A DNA stretch of 64,000 nucleotides from Hydractinia symbiolongicarpus (taxonomy: Eukaryota; Cnidaria; Hydrozoa; Anthoathecata; Hydractiniidae): the NCBI RefSeq assembly GCF_029227915.1, contig NC_079878.1, forward strand, positions 24,081,501-24,145,500. Reading direction: 5' to 3'. Below the pieces are notes generated by a model. It was not told where the DNA came from. It ran no database searches and saw nothing but the letters and a program-made list of their open reading frames with translations. This document shows positions 1 through 14,000 of the stretch, piece after piece; position 1 is the stretch's first letter, and every line of letters starts with the position of its first letter. A program made the position numbers and the translations under genes.

Positions 1-702
1 AAAGCTCTCAAAATTATACGTTATATTTTTGATTATGGTACCTGCGAGTAAACAGAATCTACTAAAGTTAAAAACAAAACGGCTTGCTTTTAAAATTAAA
101 AATGGAGATGATGCCAGTGCTAGAGAGTCTTGGCACGGCACACCACACAGTTGTTTGTCTGTTTGTCTTTAGATTGGTCCGCAGATACGACACAATTTTG
201 TTGATTAATTTGCAGTGCTTTGATCGGAGAATTGTACTTGATATTTTTTGCTTCTTAGCAGGGCTTTTAACTAATCATTCTTCTGAATCTTCCCAAATTT
301 CCCGTTACAGTCCCGGAAAACTGCAGTATTAGCTAAAATGGCACTCGTAAGTGGATCCATCTATTTTATATAATTAAAAAATTTGAAAGCAGGAATAACT
401 TCAGAAAACCACCTGCTGCGATAAACTAACACAATAATGGAGCCTACGTGGCCTACAAAGATGACATTATATGCTAAGATTATTTATCCAACGAAGACAT
501 GCCTCTAATAATATTGATCTGATTTTATTTTAGATCTTTTAAAAGGATTTTCACTTACATCAACCCAAAGTAATCTATGTTTCCATATATACCTTTTTGA
601 ATATTTACATTTTCCGCAGTAAAGCCTTTCGGCTTTAACAGTTACGTGGCAAGCAAGAAGATGCGAGCGCTAAGTCATTACCACTTTATATAGATGTGCA
701 AT
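1..702. other. Intergenic, no supported gene
   Basis: AT-rich sequence without a coding region I can support. One small point: at 338-346 an ATG in good context (AAAATGG) is followed after nine bases by GTAAGT, which could be a very short first coding exon of a plus-strand gene. I could not find a matching downstream exon, so it is not called as a gene. Confidence 0.5.
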
Positions 703-1034
703 TTTTACATGGCTAGCCTCACAAAAATCCAGGGATACACTCTGTCTATTATTTCCAGTAGGGGACTTGGCTTAGATGGAGAGTCCTAGAGTATTTAATG
801 CTCATTTTGAGCTATGCAGACCCAATTAGGGCCCACGCTCTACCAGACAATTCCCGGGAACATCCAACGGCCCACACAGTTTGCCATCTCCACAAATTCC
901 CTCACATGGCTTGGGTTAACCTGGTGCTATGGTAACATTTACTTGCCTATGTTGAATCGCCGTCAAGAGGAATCAAACCCTGGTCTCCTGCACAGAGTAC
1001 GAGAGCTATAACCACTAATCTACGGCGCCATCAA
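703..1034 (-). repeat. tRNA-derived SINE, copy A
   Basis: Read on the minus strand, the element opens with a tRNA-like head that has an RNA polymerase III A box (TAGATTAGTGG, 1012-1022) and a B box (GGTTTGATTCC, 969-979). A body of about 250 bp follows and ends near the motif GGCTAGCCATGTAAAA. The same head and body order recurs on the plus strand at 37548-37872, including shared stretches such as GGCCGTTGGATGTT. Two dispersed copies with a pol III promoter and a shared body define a SINE family. The parent tRNA and the partner LINE were not determined. Confidence 0.85.
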
Positions 1035-2174
1035 AATATGTCAATCAGAAGTTATCAGTCTACACTTAATAATAGTTTAAAGCCTCAAAAATGTTTCCAT
1101 AGAAAGAAATGGGCTGAAAAAGACCTTTCTTCAGCAAGCTTCCGCATCTTTCTGCCTGCCACACAGTTGTTAAAGCCAGAAGGGCTTAGCACGGAAAATG
1201 TAAAAATTCAAAAATCACAAATCTTCTGTGACAGCAATGTATATATATATATATAAGATTTTTTCCCATGTTTTTTATAATTTTATTATTCATTTTTACC
1301 CTCACAATCACAATGCAGTCCTGGTCATGTTATTTGCATTTTTATTAAAGGACTGTTTCAAAATTTCAGTATGTAGGTCGTATAATTCGTATCAAAACAA
1401 ACAACTGGTTGGGTCGGCAAAAAATTGTTGACGTAATTTTGTTGCGAATTTTTAAATAGCAATAATATTTTGGTTTTGTTTCAGCTTCTTTCACTTACTA
1501 TAAAAAATAATTAGATGAGATTTTCAGTAATTTAGGCCATTATAGGTTGGCCTTAAAAACGGTCAGCGTTATTATGAAGAACGTTAAGATATAGAGAACA
1601 TTAAAGTCGACCCCTTTCCTTCATGCTGACATTCTTATATTTGGCTGGTGCATTACACTTAGACTCGAACGAAAGACAGGAGACAATTTGGAACCATGCC
1701 ACAAGTCAGTCCAACCTTCATTGTCACAGAGAATACTTTGAGAAGAGTGCACACCCATGCAACTTAAATATAACGAGAACATGGGAGAGGTTAGGTGTCC
1801 TGTACCTTAATACAGAAAAAACATGTTGAATAAAGTTTAAAAAATATTTTTAAAAGGGGAAAGAGAAATCATGTATTTTCAGTAATAATAATCAAAAAAA
1901 TTGTATATTGTATTACCGTAAAGTTCAAGTCAATAATGGCACACGAATTCAAATTTGAAAAGAACAACAGGTGTTATTACGCAATGCAACGTATTGAATT
2001 TCTATGAATTCGTGTATGTTTTTCATTCAAATTCTGAACTTATATAAGTCCACTTTTTCTTTGCTTATTAGTATAGTAAATAATTACTTTATATTTTATT
2101 TTACTTTATATTTTTATTTATTACTTTATATTTTACTTTATATATTATATATATTTTATATTACTTTATATTTT
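1035..2174. other. Intergenic, AT-rich low complexity
   Basis: No gene recognised. It holds a short (TA)n run at about 1240-1256 and a low-complexity TTACTTTATATTTTA-like tandem stretch at about 2080-2175, immediately before the truncated 5' end of the LINE. Confidence 0.6.
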
Positions 2175-2444
2175 GGAGCAGAAATAAGAAAGGGGAGAGA
2201 TTTCTTGAGTTTGGAATGGCAACGGACATGGTGGTTTGCAACACATCATTCAGTAAAAGACAGAGTAGGCTGTTAACATATAAGTCAGGTGGTTGTAAGA
2301 CACAGATAGATTACTTCCTGGTTAGAAAGTCAAACAAGAAAGTGGTGAAGGACGTGAAAGTTATATCGGGGGAAGAGTGTGTTTCCCAGCATAGGTTGCT
2401 GGTTTGTGATATTATCTTGAAGAGTGTTAAAGAAGCCAAGGGAA

Positions 2445-2793
2445 CAGGCCTATCGATAAGAAAATAACACCAGAGCAATAAATCGCTCCCCCAAGGTTAC
2501 AATAATTTAAACTGGGCGAGCAATCTGAATAAATAGAATAAGTTTAAAAACACAAAGTCTTTTTTTATCTATTTTATTTTATTTTTTTTTATCTATTTTT
2601 GTTCTTTTTTACTGTAAATAATAAGAAAAGGAAACATTGATTTCCATGTGAGACGAATTGATATTGCTCAGCCAGAAAAACTATTTTTGGAATTGGGGGA
2701 GCAATTCATGGCTCAGCTAGTTTCTCATTTCTCAGAATTGGGCGAGCCTTTGCGTGAGCAAGAGCAATTGCTCTCCCCTTATTGATAGGCCTG
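2445..2793. mobile_element. 349-bp MITE inserted in the LINE
   Basis: The ends are 16-bp terminal inverted repeats, CAGGCCTATCGATAAG at 2445-2460 and its inverse with one mismatch at 2778-2793. They are flanked by the direct repeat AGGGAA (2439-2444 and 2794-2799), a 6-bp target duplication. Removing the element plus one AGGGAA joins the endonuclease and RT segments in frame, so this is a clean insertion. There is no transposase inside, so the element is non-autonomous. A CAGG-type terminus with a short target duplication suggests a hAT-like source, but the superfamily is uncertain. Confidence 0.9.
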
Positions 2794-5077
2794 AGGGAAA
2801 GTACAGGCCCCGTCGAAAAGTTTGGAAACTGAAGGAAGAGATTGTAGCCAGACAATTTAGTGCAAAAGTTCAGCAGTTAGCCTACAATAGTCAATGTGAT
2901 AGTGACAATGTTGAAAGTACTTGGACTACTTTAAAGAACTGTCTTCTAGAAGCTTCTGATGATACCTGTGGGTGGACGAAAGGACCATCTAGACATAGAC
3001 AGACCTGGTGGTGGAATAATGAGGTTGACCAGTGTAAAAAGGAAAAGAGGAAACTTTGGAAAGAGTGGAAGTCAGGTGTTAGTAAAAATATTTACTTAGA
3101 AGCTAAGCGTCGCGCTTGTACAGCAGTGTATAAGGCAAAATCAGAAGCAGAGAGAAACAGATTTGCAGATGTGTTAAGAAGGGAAGACCAGCGCAATGAG
3201 GTATTCAAGATAGCAAAGCAAATGAAGAAGACTAATCAAGATATTGTAGGTGAGAAGTGTATACGTAATGATGAAGGTGTTTTGGCTAGCATAGAGGAGG
3301 AGAAAAGGGTAGCTTGGAAGAATCATTATCAAAGGTTGCTTAACACTGAGTTTGATTGGGACGAGGATAATTTGTCTGATGATGATGTTGTAGAAGGGCC
3401 AGCTATGCAGATCAAGACAGAATGGGTAGTGGAGGCTATTAGGAAATTGAAGATTGGCAAGGCTGCAGGAGTATCAGGTATTGTTGCAGAGATGGTAAAA
3501 GCATCTGGATATATTGGAGTTGAGCTTATTACAAGTCTTGCTAACTAGATTATAAAGGATGGTGCTATTCCGAGTGAGTGGCAGTCAAGTGTAATAGTGA
3601 ATTGTTTTAAGGGCAAGGGTGAGGCATTAGAAAGGGGTAACTATAGAGGTTTGAAGTTGGTTGATCAAGTAATGAAAGTTATTGAAAGAGTGATTGATAA
3701 GTTACTTAGAGAAAGAATTGATATAGATAAGATGCAATTTGTTTTTGTTCCAGGCCGTGGCACTACAGATGCAATATTTTTACTCAGACATCTTCAGGAA
3801 AAGTATTTAGGAAAAAAAAAGAATCTCTATTTTGCCTTTGTAGATTTAGAGAAAGCTTTTGATAGAGTGCCACGTAAAGTTATTTGGTGGGCTATGAGAA
3901 AATTAGGTGTGGATGAGTGGCTAGTTACGATGGTACAGTCTATGTACAGCAATGCTAGAAGTCGTGTCAGGATTACGATTCACTTAGTGATGAATTTAGT
4001 GTAAATGTTGGTGTACATCAGGGTTCTGTACTTAGTCCTTTGTTGTTTATTCTAGTCTTAGAAGCACTGTCGATGGAGTTCAGAACAGGTTGTCCATGGG
4101 AGTTTTTGGTATGCAGATGATTTGGTGCTCATAGTCGATGGAAGAATTAGTTAAAAAGTTTGAGAAGTGGAAGAAAAGACTAGAAGAGAAAGGGCTAAAG
4201 GTAAACACAGCAAAGTCTAAAGTCATGATTAGTAGCATTGCAGCCAAGTGTGACCTTGTAGTTGGAAAGTGGCCTTGTGGAGTTTGCAGGAAAGGGGTTG
4301 GTAGTAACTCAATTTTTTGTCAGACTTGCAAGCATTGGGTACATAAAAAGTGCAGTAGTATTAGTGGAAGGTTAAGAGCTGACATACAGTTTGTATGCAA
4401 GCGTTGCAAAGGTGAGATTATAGAGAATGAAGTATTTCCAGCTTTAATGATGTACAACAGTGGCTCGTTAGAGATAGTTGGGAACTTCTGTTACTTAGGT
4501 GATATGTTGGGCAGTGAAGGGGGTGTTGGAAGAAGTGTTACTTGCAGGATAGGTTCTGCTTGGAAAAAGTTCAGAGAGTTACTTCCTTTGTTGACTAGCA
4601 GAGTCCTGTCAATTGAGGTAAAAGGTAGGTTGTATGAGGCCTGTGTAAGAAGTGTTATGTTGTACGGTAGTGAGACATGGGCAGTGAAGCAGGAAGATCT
4701 TGACCGTTTAGAAAGGAATGATATGAGAATGGTTAGGTGGATGTGTAACGCCAGTCTGAGAGACAGAAAGAGTTCAGATGAGCTAAGAAGCAGGCTAAGT
4801 CTCCGTAGAATTAAAGATGTTATCCAGATAAGAAGATTGAACTGGCTGGGGCACTTGGAAAGAATGGAGGAGGATAATTGGGTAAGAAAGTGTAGAGACT
4901 TGATAGTTCCTGGGGCAAAGCCCAGAGGCAGGCCGAGAAAGACTTGGCAGTAGGTTATAAGGACAGACTTGATACAGAGAAAGTTGAGTTTAGATCTAAC
5001 ACAGTGTAGATCAGATTGGAAGAGGGTCATTAATATACCCCGTCCAACCCATGCTAGCATGGAAAACGGACGTTAAG
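2794..5077 (+). pseudogene. LINE reverse transcriptase pseudogene
   Basis: Remnant RT frame of the LINE. Visible lesions: an in-frame TAG at 3546-3548 after LAN; a frameshift near 3975 in the SRVR region; a second shift just before YADD near 4105; lost bases near 4135; and a TAG at 4951-4953 after KTWQ, with the last 41 codons still readable beyond it. The last part (4138-4953) is one long open frame with the zinc finger and a conserved C-terminal region (SVMLYGSETWAV, LNWLGHLERM, KPRGRPRKTW) typical of invertebrate LINE polyproteins. No intact RT could be made. Confidence 0.9.
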
Positions 5078-5084
5078 CCGAGAT

Positions 5085-6200
<1,116 letters not shown>

Positions 6201-8069
6201 ATAAAAGGCATTTCAGGTGCGCATTATTGAAGTGACTAAAATGTTTTGGGTGAGTGATTGAAACCACAGCCCCATTGTTGCAGGAGTGTGCAGAGGTGCG
6301 GGGCACCATCGCATACCTCAAAAGACCAGGACTTTAATGTATATATATATATATATAATAAAACGAGTAGCAGTAATAAGGAGGATATATATAGTTGCAT
6401 GTTAATTTTTAACTTTTTCAATTAAAAAGAAAAAAAAATATCATCCAATTTTTTGTTTAAGTGTTATTGGTGTCATCTATTTTCAGCATAAGTAAAAAAA
6501 TAAAAACAATATAAAAAAATTATATATTAGTGATGGTATTAAGGAAATTAAAATTGTCCTGACAATTTTCTTAAAAGTCTCCTGGAGGATCCCCATTGAC
6601 ATTTCAGACAAGTAACTAGATCATATTTGTCACAAAAGATTTGACAGAAAACAAAAATTCAGTGCTTGATTGTAATTAGGCCACTTGCAGTTGATTCTTT
6701 GTTCATAGTAATTTTTTGCGATGAAACTAAAATGCGCAATGCGCTCATAACAAAAGTTTAAATTTTTATGTGAGTTAAAGCAAAAGTTATTTTGCTAAAT
6801 TAGTTATAATACAAGTGAAAAACATGACAGATTATTGTTGTAACACCCTCCTTTGTTATGATTATTATATATATTTGAAAATATGCTAGCAGTATATAAC
6901 ACTGCAAGACTTTTAGTCAATACCATTGACTAATAACAAAAAAGTAGAATACACTTGTCATAACACCCTTCATCACCCCATCCATTCCGAAAACGGATTA
7001 AGGGACCCAGGTTTGGGAAACTTACCCAAATTGGCCCTAGGTGGTCCCTAGTTACACACGCAGTGAAAAATAATTGACGTCACCACCCAAGTTATTTGGC
7101 CTCAAAGTTTTAGGTGCACTATAATGGCTTCATTAATTTAATATAGGATATTGACATTAAAGTAGTGTTATTGACGTCGCGCTGTAACGTCAGAAAATTT
7201 AACATATTAGACATAAGTTTTTCGGCGACATCAAAGGAAAATGGCGATATCCACTTTGCCTGTTACAAACAGACACAGTCTCTGTATTATTATAAGAGTT
7301 TTAATTTTAATGCTGTGAAAGACTTAAAATATTGTCAACTAAAATATAGATAAATACTAAAATATTATTTTTGTTTGCAACAACAAAAATATTAACTGCA
7401 TGCGTGATGCGAAAATGCATCGGCTATTATGCTTGTCATAACACTCTCTTCCGTTGTAGAAGCAGTAAATGGAGAATTAAAAATCGCACAAGTTTATTTC
7501 GAACAAAGGAACACTTTTAAATACATTTTTTCTGTATTCACAATTAATAGCAATACTTGTATCTGAATTGTATTTAACTTCTTTCACATTATTTTCATAA
7601 AATTTAGAACAAGTTTTAAAAAAATAATATCACAGTTTTTGAAAAAATGACCAGATATTTTTTAAGTTTGTTAAAAATTTTTGACCAACAATCTCAAAAA
7701 TGGTTGGATATGTCCAATGTCCAACAATTTACTTGCACGCATACACTACACACTTAAATCGATCACATCTTCTTTATAAAAGTGATCAATGATAAAATGT
7801 AAGAGTTACAACTCTTACGTTTCATCATTGATCACTTTCCTTTTGCCTAAAAAGGCAAAAACGGAATGAAGAAAAAACTTCTTTAATTTTATGTTGGAAA
7901 CAATTATTGTTAATTATTGTTTTGTTACTTTTAGGTATACAACTACACCATATAAAAAATAAAAAAATATATCTTTGGAATATTTATGTTCAGATTGGAA
8001 TTAGAGGGTGCATTATCACGTTGTTATAGTAATTTTTAGCTCCTAACAAGTATATTTTTATATGTTAAC
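6201..8069. other. Intergenic, upstream of SLC33A1
   Basis: No coding region supported. It contains a (TA)n run near 6341-6357, three loosely similar TAACACCCT-type motifs (about 6840, 6961 and 7439) and a strong hairpin just upstream of the gene (7779-7838). The 5' UTR and promoter of SLC33A1 should lie near 7900-8069 but no core element is obvious. Confidence 0.5.
7779..7838. repeat. 29-bp-arm palindrome
   Basis: Arms 7779-7807 and 7810-7838 are inverted copies with two mismatches and a 2-nt spacer. A second small hairpin (TTTTGCC and GGCAAAA, about 7841-7860) follows at once. The function is unknown; the position is 230 bp upstream of the SLC33A1 start codon. Confidence 0.85.
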
Positions 8070-11000
8070 ATGCGGCTACGCGATGGGAAGCAATTAAGTG
8101 TTGAGCAAGTAGATGCAGACAGTGATAAAGTTGTCAACATAGACGTAAACAAGAAAATCCAAAACCAAGACAGTAAAGACAAATATGCTGACGTGGAAAT
8201 GGAAAGTCTTGTTGCTAACTTAGATGGGGACTACAATAATGTGTTCTTGTTGCTCTTGTTGTATGTATTGCAAGGAATCCCCCTTGGTATGGCAGGTAGC
8301 ATACCCATGATACTGCAAAATAAAAATATTTCATACAAACAACAAGCAGTCTTTAGCTTTGTTTACTGGCCGTTTAGTCTGAAGTTGTTATGGGCACCAG
8401 TAGTGGATGCTGTTTTTTACGAACGTTTTGGAAGAAGAAAAAGCTGGCTAGTTCCAGTTCAATATTTGATAGGGTTATTTATGATTATGCTTTCTATGGT
8501 GAGTTCTTTAAAAATGTTACCACTTATCTGTTCAGTCATTGTCATTGAATAATTTAGATATTATCATGTCATGAACAAGCAAGTTTATTCTAGACTACAT
8601 TTAGACAGCTACAGCTGTCATCGACAGCAGGATCAGCATGAGTTATGTTGTTCACATGTAATCATTATTTACTAACGTTCCTTTAGACTTCACAATTGAC
8701 ATGTAATCATACTCTTTTGGAAAAAAGAACATAACATAAAGCGAACTTTTAGAAAAAGGATCGTTTTTAATCAATCTATTGCTTACATTTGGGTGGTTTG
8801 TAAGAAAGTTAATTACTTTAATTGCTTTAATCTGATTGGTTGATTTTGTTCCTCTAATTATCTCCTTAACTAATAAATAGCCAAAGATGATTACGATTAT
8901 TGTCCATTGATGACAGTTGTAGCTGTCGAAACATAGTCTAAAACAAACACGCTTGTTCATGACATGATAATATCTTGATATTATCTTGATATCTTGATAT
9001 ATGTCTTGAGTTCTGTTTAAATATTTGTCAAAAATCGCTTTGACAAATTTTAAATGTTTAGATTATGGTATAAATTTTTTCATAGATTAAAAAAAATAGC
9101 ATGCCTGTGTGAGTTAAAACATTCATATGAAGTTACATTTTAAGCGACTTAGGATGCCTTTATTCAGATCTTTGCATATCCCTAATAACATTTTGATGTT
9201 GGCAGGTCATTTTAAATATTTCTTGTGACAAATATTCTGTCATAGTATGTAATAAATGGTATCTAGAACTCTATAAATTTTTTCTACAAAAGGAAATATA
9301 TACAATTGGGGGAAAGGCTATTAAGGTCTGCCTGAATTTGATCAGTAAATTGTTACCATCACTTTATGCTAACATGATCAGCATGGGTTAAGTTGTTTAC
9401 ATGAAACAATACTCCAGACCTTCTTTTATTTAGAAAGTTGATGCAATTTTAAATAGTGATGTTCCAGATGTACTTTTCTTGACTGTCATCTTCTTTGCTC
9501 TAAACTTTTTGGCTGCTACACAAGACATAGCAGTTGATGGATGGGCATTGACAATGTTGGAAAAACGCAATGTTGGATATGCTTCCACTTGTAACAGTGT
9601 TGGTCAAACTGCTGGATACTTTATTGGAAATGTTGTATTATTAGCTTTCAGCTCTGCAGATTTTTGCAATAAATATATTAGAACTGAGCCGCAAGATTTG
9701 GGCATGATAACATTACCAGGTCAACTTTTTTGTTCTGTGAAATTATTTTCGACTGAAAAACTTTATGTAATAACTTGATTTTTTTATGGTTATTGATATC
9801 ATTGTCATTATCTAAGGTCTTGATTTAGATTTTTCAACTTTATTAAATGATATGCAGCAGGCTTTTAACTTTTGGCCAAGTATGAAAAGGCAAAAAATTA
9901 GGCACAAAATCAGGCTTTGATAGGCCTCAAGTTTCAAATTTAGTACTATCATCAACATAACCATGATTCTAGTTTTTAAAGTCTGAAAGTTTTGCATTTT
10001 AATACTTTGAACTTTTAAGCAAGAATAGTCAAAGTGTATATAAACCAAACTCTTTGTCTTATGTTTAGGTTTCTTGTTTTTTTGGGGAGTTGTTTTTCTT
10101 TCGACTACCACACTGGTGTGGATTTTCAAACATGAGAAAATAGACGCTGATGTTGAAGATCATGGTGTGATTGGAACTTATCTTATGTTGTTAAAAATTG
10201 TTAAGCTACCTGCAGTTCAAGAGCTAATTGTGGTTTTATTGACTGTCAAAGTATGTGTCATATTTGTCATATTTTTGTCCACACACACACAAATGTTGTA
10301 TAATATGTAATTATCATCCTAGAAAGTAATGTGTTGATTTAAATTTTGGAAATCATGATGTTTAAATTTTTTTCCAAGACTTTCATGAAGTATTCCTAAA
10401 AAGTACTTCAAACCAAACTATTAGTATTTTGTTTCTGAATGGTTAGCTGTTTCTTGTTTTTTTTTTGTAAATGACCAGAAGCTTAATCATTGTGAAAATC
10501 AGAGGGATGTGAAACGATTTTCTTTAAAAACTATATATTCGTCTACACATTCCAGTAGACATCATCAGAGTGTATATTTTTTACAAATTAAAAGTTAAAA
10601 TGTTACAGTAAGTAAGCGTTTCTATGGATACATATATATTATATAAAAACAGTAATAAAAAATAACGACCTAATTCAACAATTTCAATGCCACTGATTGT
10701 TCTTGAACATTCAAGGTTGGTTTAACGTGCTTAATATGTAATGCTTCTGCCAACTTTCTTTTGAATTTGTTGTTTCTATAGCCGTCAGACAGAATTTCGA
10801 ATTCGTCTATGGTTACACTTTGGTGGGCAAACTTCTGTGCATGTTCAACAAAATGTGACTTTTTATTACGTCCATGGTGGTCCGTGATGCGTTCTACAAA
10901 TCTTCTACCTACTTCTCCTATATACGTAGCTTCACAATTTTGATCAGGACATGTGGCTTTATATATCAAGTCATGTTTGTGTTTTTTCTTCGTTGGAACA

Positions 11001-14000
11001 TACTTTGAATGCTCTAGACACTAAGGTTTGTAATGTACCTCTTTTCCATGTGGTTGGCGCAAACGACTGCCAATGAAGATATATATTGTTATTAGTACTT
11101 TTACGATATACTGTGGTTTGGATTCCAAATTCTTCCCTTATTACAAGTACATCCAAGAAAGCAATAGTACCATTCTGCTCTGTTTCATATGTGAATTTAA
11201 TGTTGTTATGGAAATTGTTCAATTTCGACATAACAAAATCTATCGAACCTTCTTTTATGTACGCAATAGTGTTGTCAACATACCTTCTCTATGGGCTCAT
11301 GTGATCTTTCAAGGATGGTAGAATTGTTCTTTCTAACTGAACCATGTATAAAAATTTCGTTAATACAGCTAAAATAAACATTTTTCGTGCAAAGTATGAG
11401 AAGTTCTTTCATTTGTTGTTTAGGTATATTCGTCTTAATCCTTGTTGGTGTAAATTGTTTAAGAATAATGTCAATTGTGAAGTCTAAAGGAACGTTAGTA
11501 AATAATGAAGTGACATCAAATGATATAAGCTTTGAGTTTCTTGGTATATACTGTTGTTTTATATGTGTGATGAACTCATTGGTGCTTTTAACAGTGTATT
11601 CAGATGTACTTAGTGGTGATAAAAGTTTTGCTAAGTATTTAGCAAGGTTGTATGAAGCTGTATTGATGTTAGAGATTATTGGGTGTATAGGTAAATCATT
11701 CACTGTTCCATTTGTTTGTTATTTATGTATTTTCGCAGTACCATAGAATCTCGCTAGTGCTGAACCTGTTGGGTATAATTGTTTGTACTCACTTTCTGAT
11801 AGTTTGGATTTAATCTTCCTAAGGGCATTTTGTATCTTCCTTTATGTTGTTGCTGTAGGATCATTTGGAAGCTTTTTAAACTGATCAGTGTTTAACAATT
11901 CCATACATTTATCAGCATAATTTGTTGCATCTAAGATTACAACCTCTCTTCCCTTGTCTTGTTTCAATATGATAATATTTCTATTGTTTGATAAGTTATC
12001 AATTACTTTTTTATATTTATATGGAATGTCAATCTTACTTCTTAATTTTGTTTTCAACAAGGTTAATTCATTATCGGGTATATGTGTAAAACTACGAAGT
12101 AAACCTTGATAAAATTTTTCAAATTCTACTTCTGTGGAAACATCTCTTGACTTAATGGGAAAATGATGGTCAAACGAAAGAGCGGTAGATTCATCATCGG
12201 AAAGAACATAAGATGAGAAATTATGAACTATGTGTTTTAAGTAGTTTCGTTTACGGTTATCATTGTGTTTATTGTTTCTCTCTTTCAAATTTTTGAACAA
12301 CTACAAAAGTTATTACGTAACACTTTGAAAAAGGTTGTACCTGCAAACAATACGTGCAAATTATCTACACAGGAATAAAACTAAGTTCGAAATTCAATGT
12401 TAAAGATAAGATTGAGAAAAAACACAAACATGACTTGATATATGAAGCCACATGTCCTGATCAAAGTTGTGAAGCTACGTTTATAGCAGAAGTAGGTAGA
12501 GGATTTGTAGAACGCATCACGGACCACCATGGACGTCATAAAAAGTCACATTTGGTTGAACATGCACAGAAGTTTGCCCACCAAAGTGTCACCATAAACG
12601 ATTTCGAAATTCTGTCTGGTGGCTATAGAAACAACAAATTCAAAAGAAAGTTGGCAGAAGCATTACATATTAAGCACGTTAAACCAACCTTGAATGTTCA
12701 AGAACAATCAGTGTAATTGAAATTGTTGAATTAGGTCGTTATTTTTTATTACTGTTTTTATATAATATATATGTATCCATAGAAACGCTTACTTACTGTA
12801 ACATTTTAACTTTTAATTTGTAAAAAATATACACTCTGATGATGTCTAGTGGAATGTGTAGACGAATATATAGTTTTTAAAGAAAATCACTTTACATCCC
12901 TCTGATTTTCACAATGATTAAGCTTCTGGTTATTTTACTTATAATTTTGTCTTGAAAAGACAAGAAAAATCTCCTACCAAGTCATGAAATGTTCTGGAAT
13001 TTAAATTCAAACTATCTGTTAACCATGAGGTATGGCGTGATGCAGCTTCGTCATGCAATGTTCTTATTTAAAATAGTTTCACAGTATTACTGTTAAACTT
13101 TTGTTTTCACTACTTCTAGTTAATTGAGGATTTTTGTTTTTATGGTGTTACTTCTCGAGAAACAACATTAAATGCTCTACACTGCATAGTGCAACATGAT
13201 GCCACCACATTTTTTTTACATGTTGCATCAAATCTTAGCTCCAGAATAATTCTATAGCTATAATAATACAAGTTTTTACCAAATTTTTCTCCTATAGATT
13301 GGATTTTCTGCTGCTGATGCAGTTACCGGTTTAAAACTGATTGAAGCAGGTGTCAAAAAAGAAACATTGGCATTGTTAGCTGTTCCTCTGGTTCCATTGC
13401 AAATTTTGCTACCCTTGGTTATAAGCAAATTTACTGCTGGTGCGTTTTGTACTTTCGGGTATATATTTGACTTTTCAGTACCAGTTTTAATTGAAAATTG
13501 GACTGATCTCTTTGGCCAAAGAATAGCGAAAATCAGGAATTATTTATATTTTTGAAATGATATGTTCTATTAAAATGAATGGTTAGCCTGTGAAAAAATC
13601 CTTAGAAATTCACTCTTTGAAACATCCATAAATATTTACCCATTGGAAATTCAACATGATCCAACTTCTATTATTGTAATACTAGTCGAAAAGGCCCATG
13701 GCAAAATCCAATATTACTTGAATTTTGCTTCTGGCTTTTGTTTTTCTTTTTAATTTCTAAAATTTTTCCAACTAGATCCAACAAGCTGTGTGGAAATATC
13801 ACTTTTGTTTCAGTAATAAGATTAAAATAATTCATATTTCCATGAACCAAAGACCTCATTTTATCTCTATAAAAAGTTATGTATGCTATAACTTTGATTC
13901 GTGGTAAATTGTAGACTTAAAAAAGTGAAATAACGACCTTGAGATAAAAACTAATGCTAATAAAGACAGTGCTTTTCAGAAATATTGATATTTACCCTTT

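Larger units (their letters stand above)
2175..5084 (+). mobile_element. Decayed non-LTR retrotransposon (LINE)
   Basis: A 5'-truncated LINE. 2175-2444 encodes the C-terminal part of an apurinic-type endonuclease (DMVVCNT, then QIDYFLVRKS and SQHRLLVCD). After a MITE insertion the frame continues into reverse transcriptase. RT signatures are the palm motif FVDLEKAFDRVP (about 3834-3870), HQGSVLSPLLF (about 4017-4050) and YADD (4110-4121). A PHD-like Cys4-His-Cys3 zinc finger (about 4276-4410) lies downstream of YADD. The product would end in NIPRPTHASMENGR at 5075-5077. The CR1/RTE-like superfamily is inferred from the motif set and the microsatellite tail; the clade is not resolved. The copy is dead, with stops and frameshifts. 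Confidence 0.93.
10475..12935 (-). mobile_element. Degenerate Penelope-like element with inverted 3' copies
   Basis: The main copy runs on the minus strand from about 12300 (RT N-terminus) to about 10475 (endonuclease and 3' end). A second, inverted copy of only the linker, endonuclease and 3' end runs on the plus strand from about 12301 to 12935. The two 3' ends form inverted repeats of roughly 500 bp, including the non-coding tail ending in AAGCTTCTGGT. Terminal inverted partial copies are a known habit of Penelope elements. The element sits in intron 3 of SLC33A1 and is broken in several places. Confidence 0.92.

Noticed and set aside
84-332. 82-codon open frame
   Set aside because: No recognisable domain, no splice or codon evidence, and AT-rich background; treated as chance.
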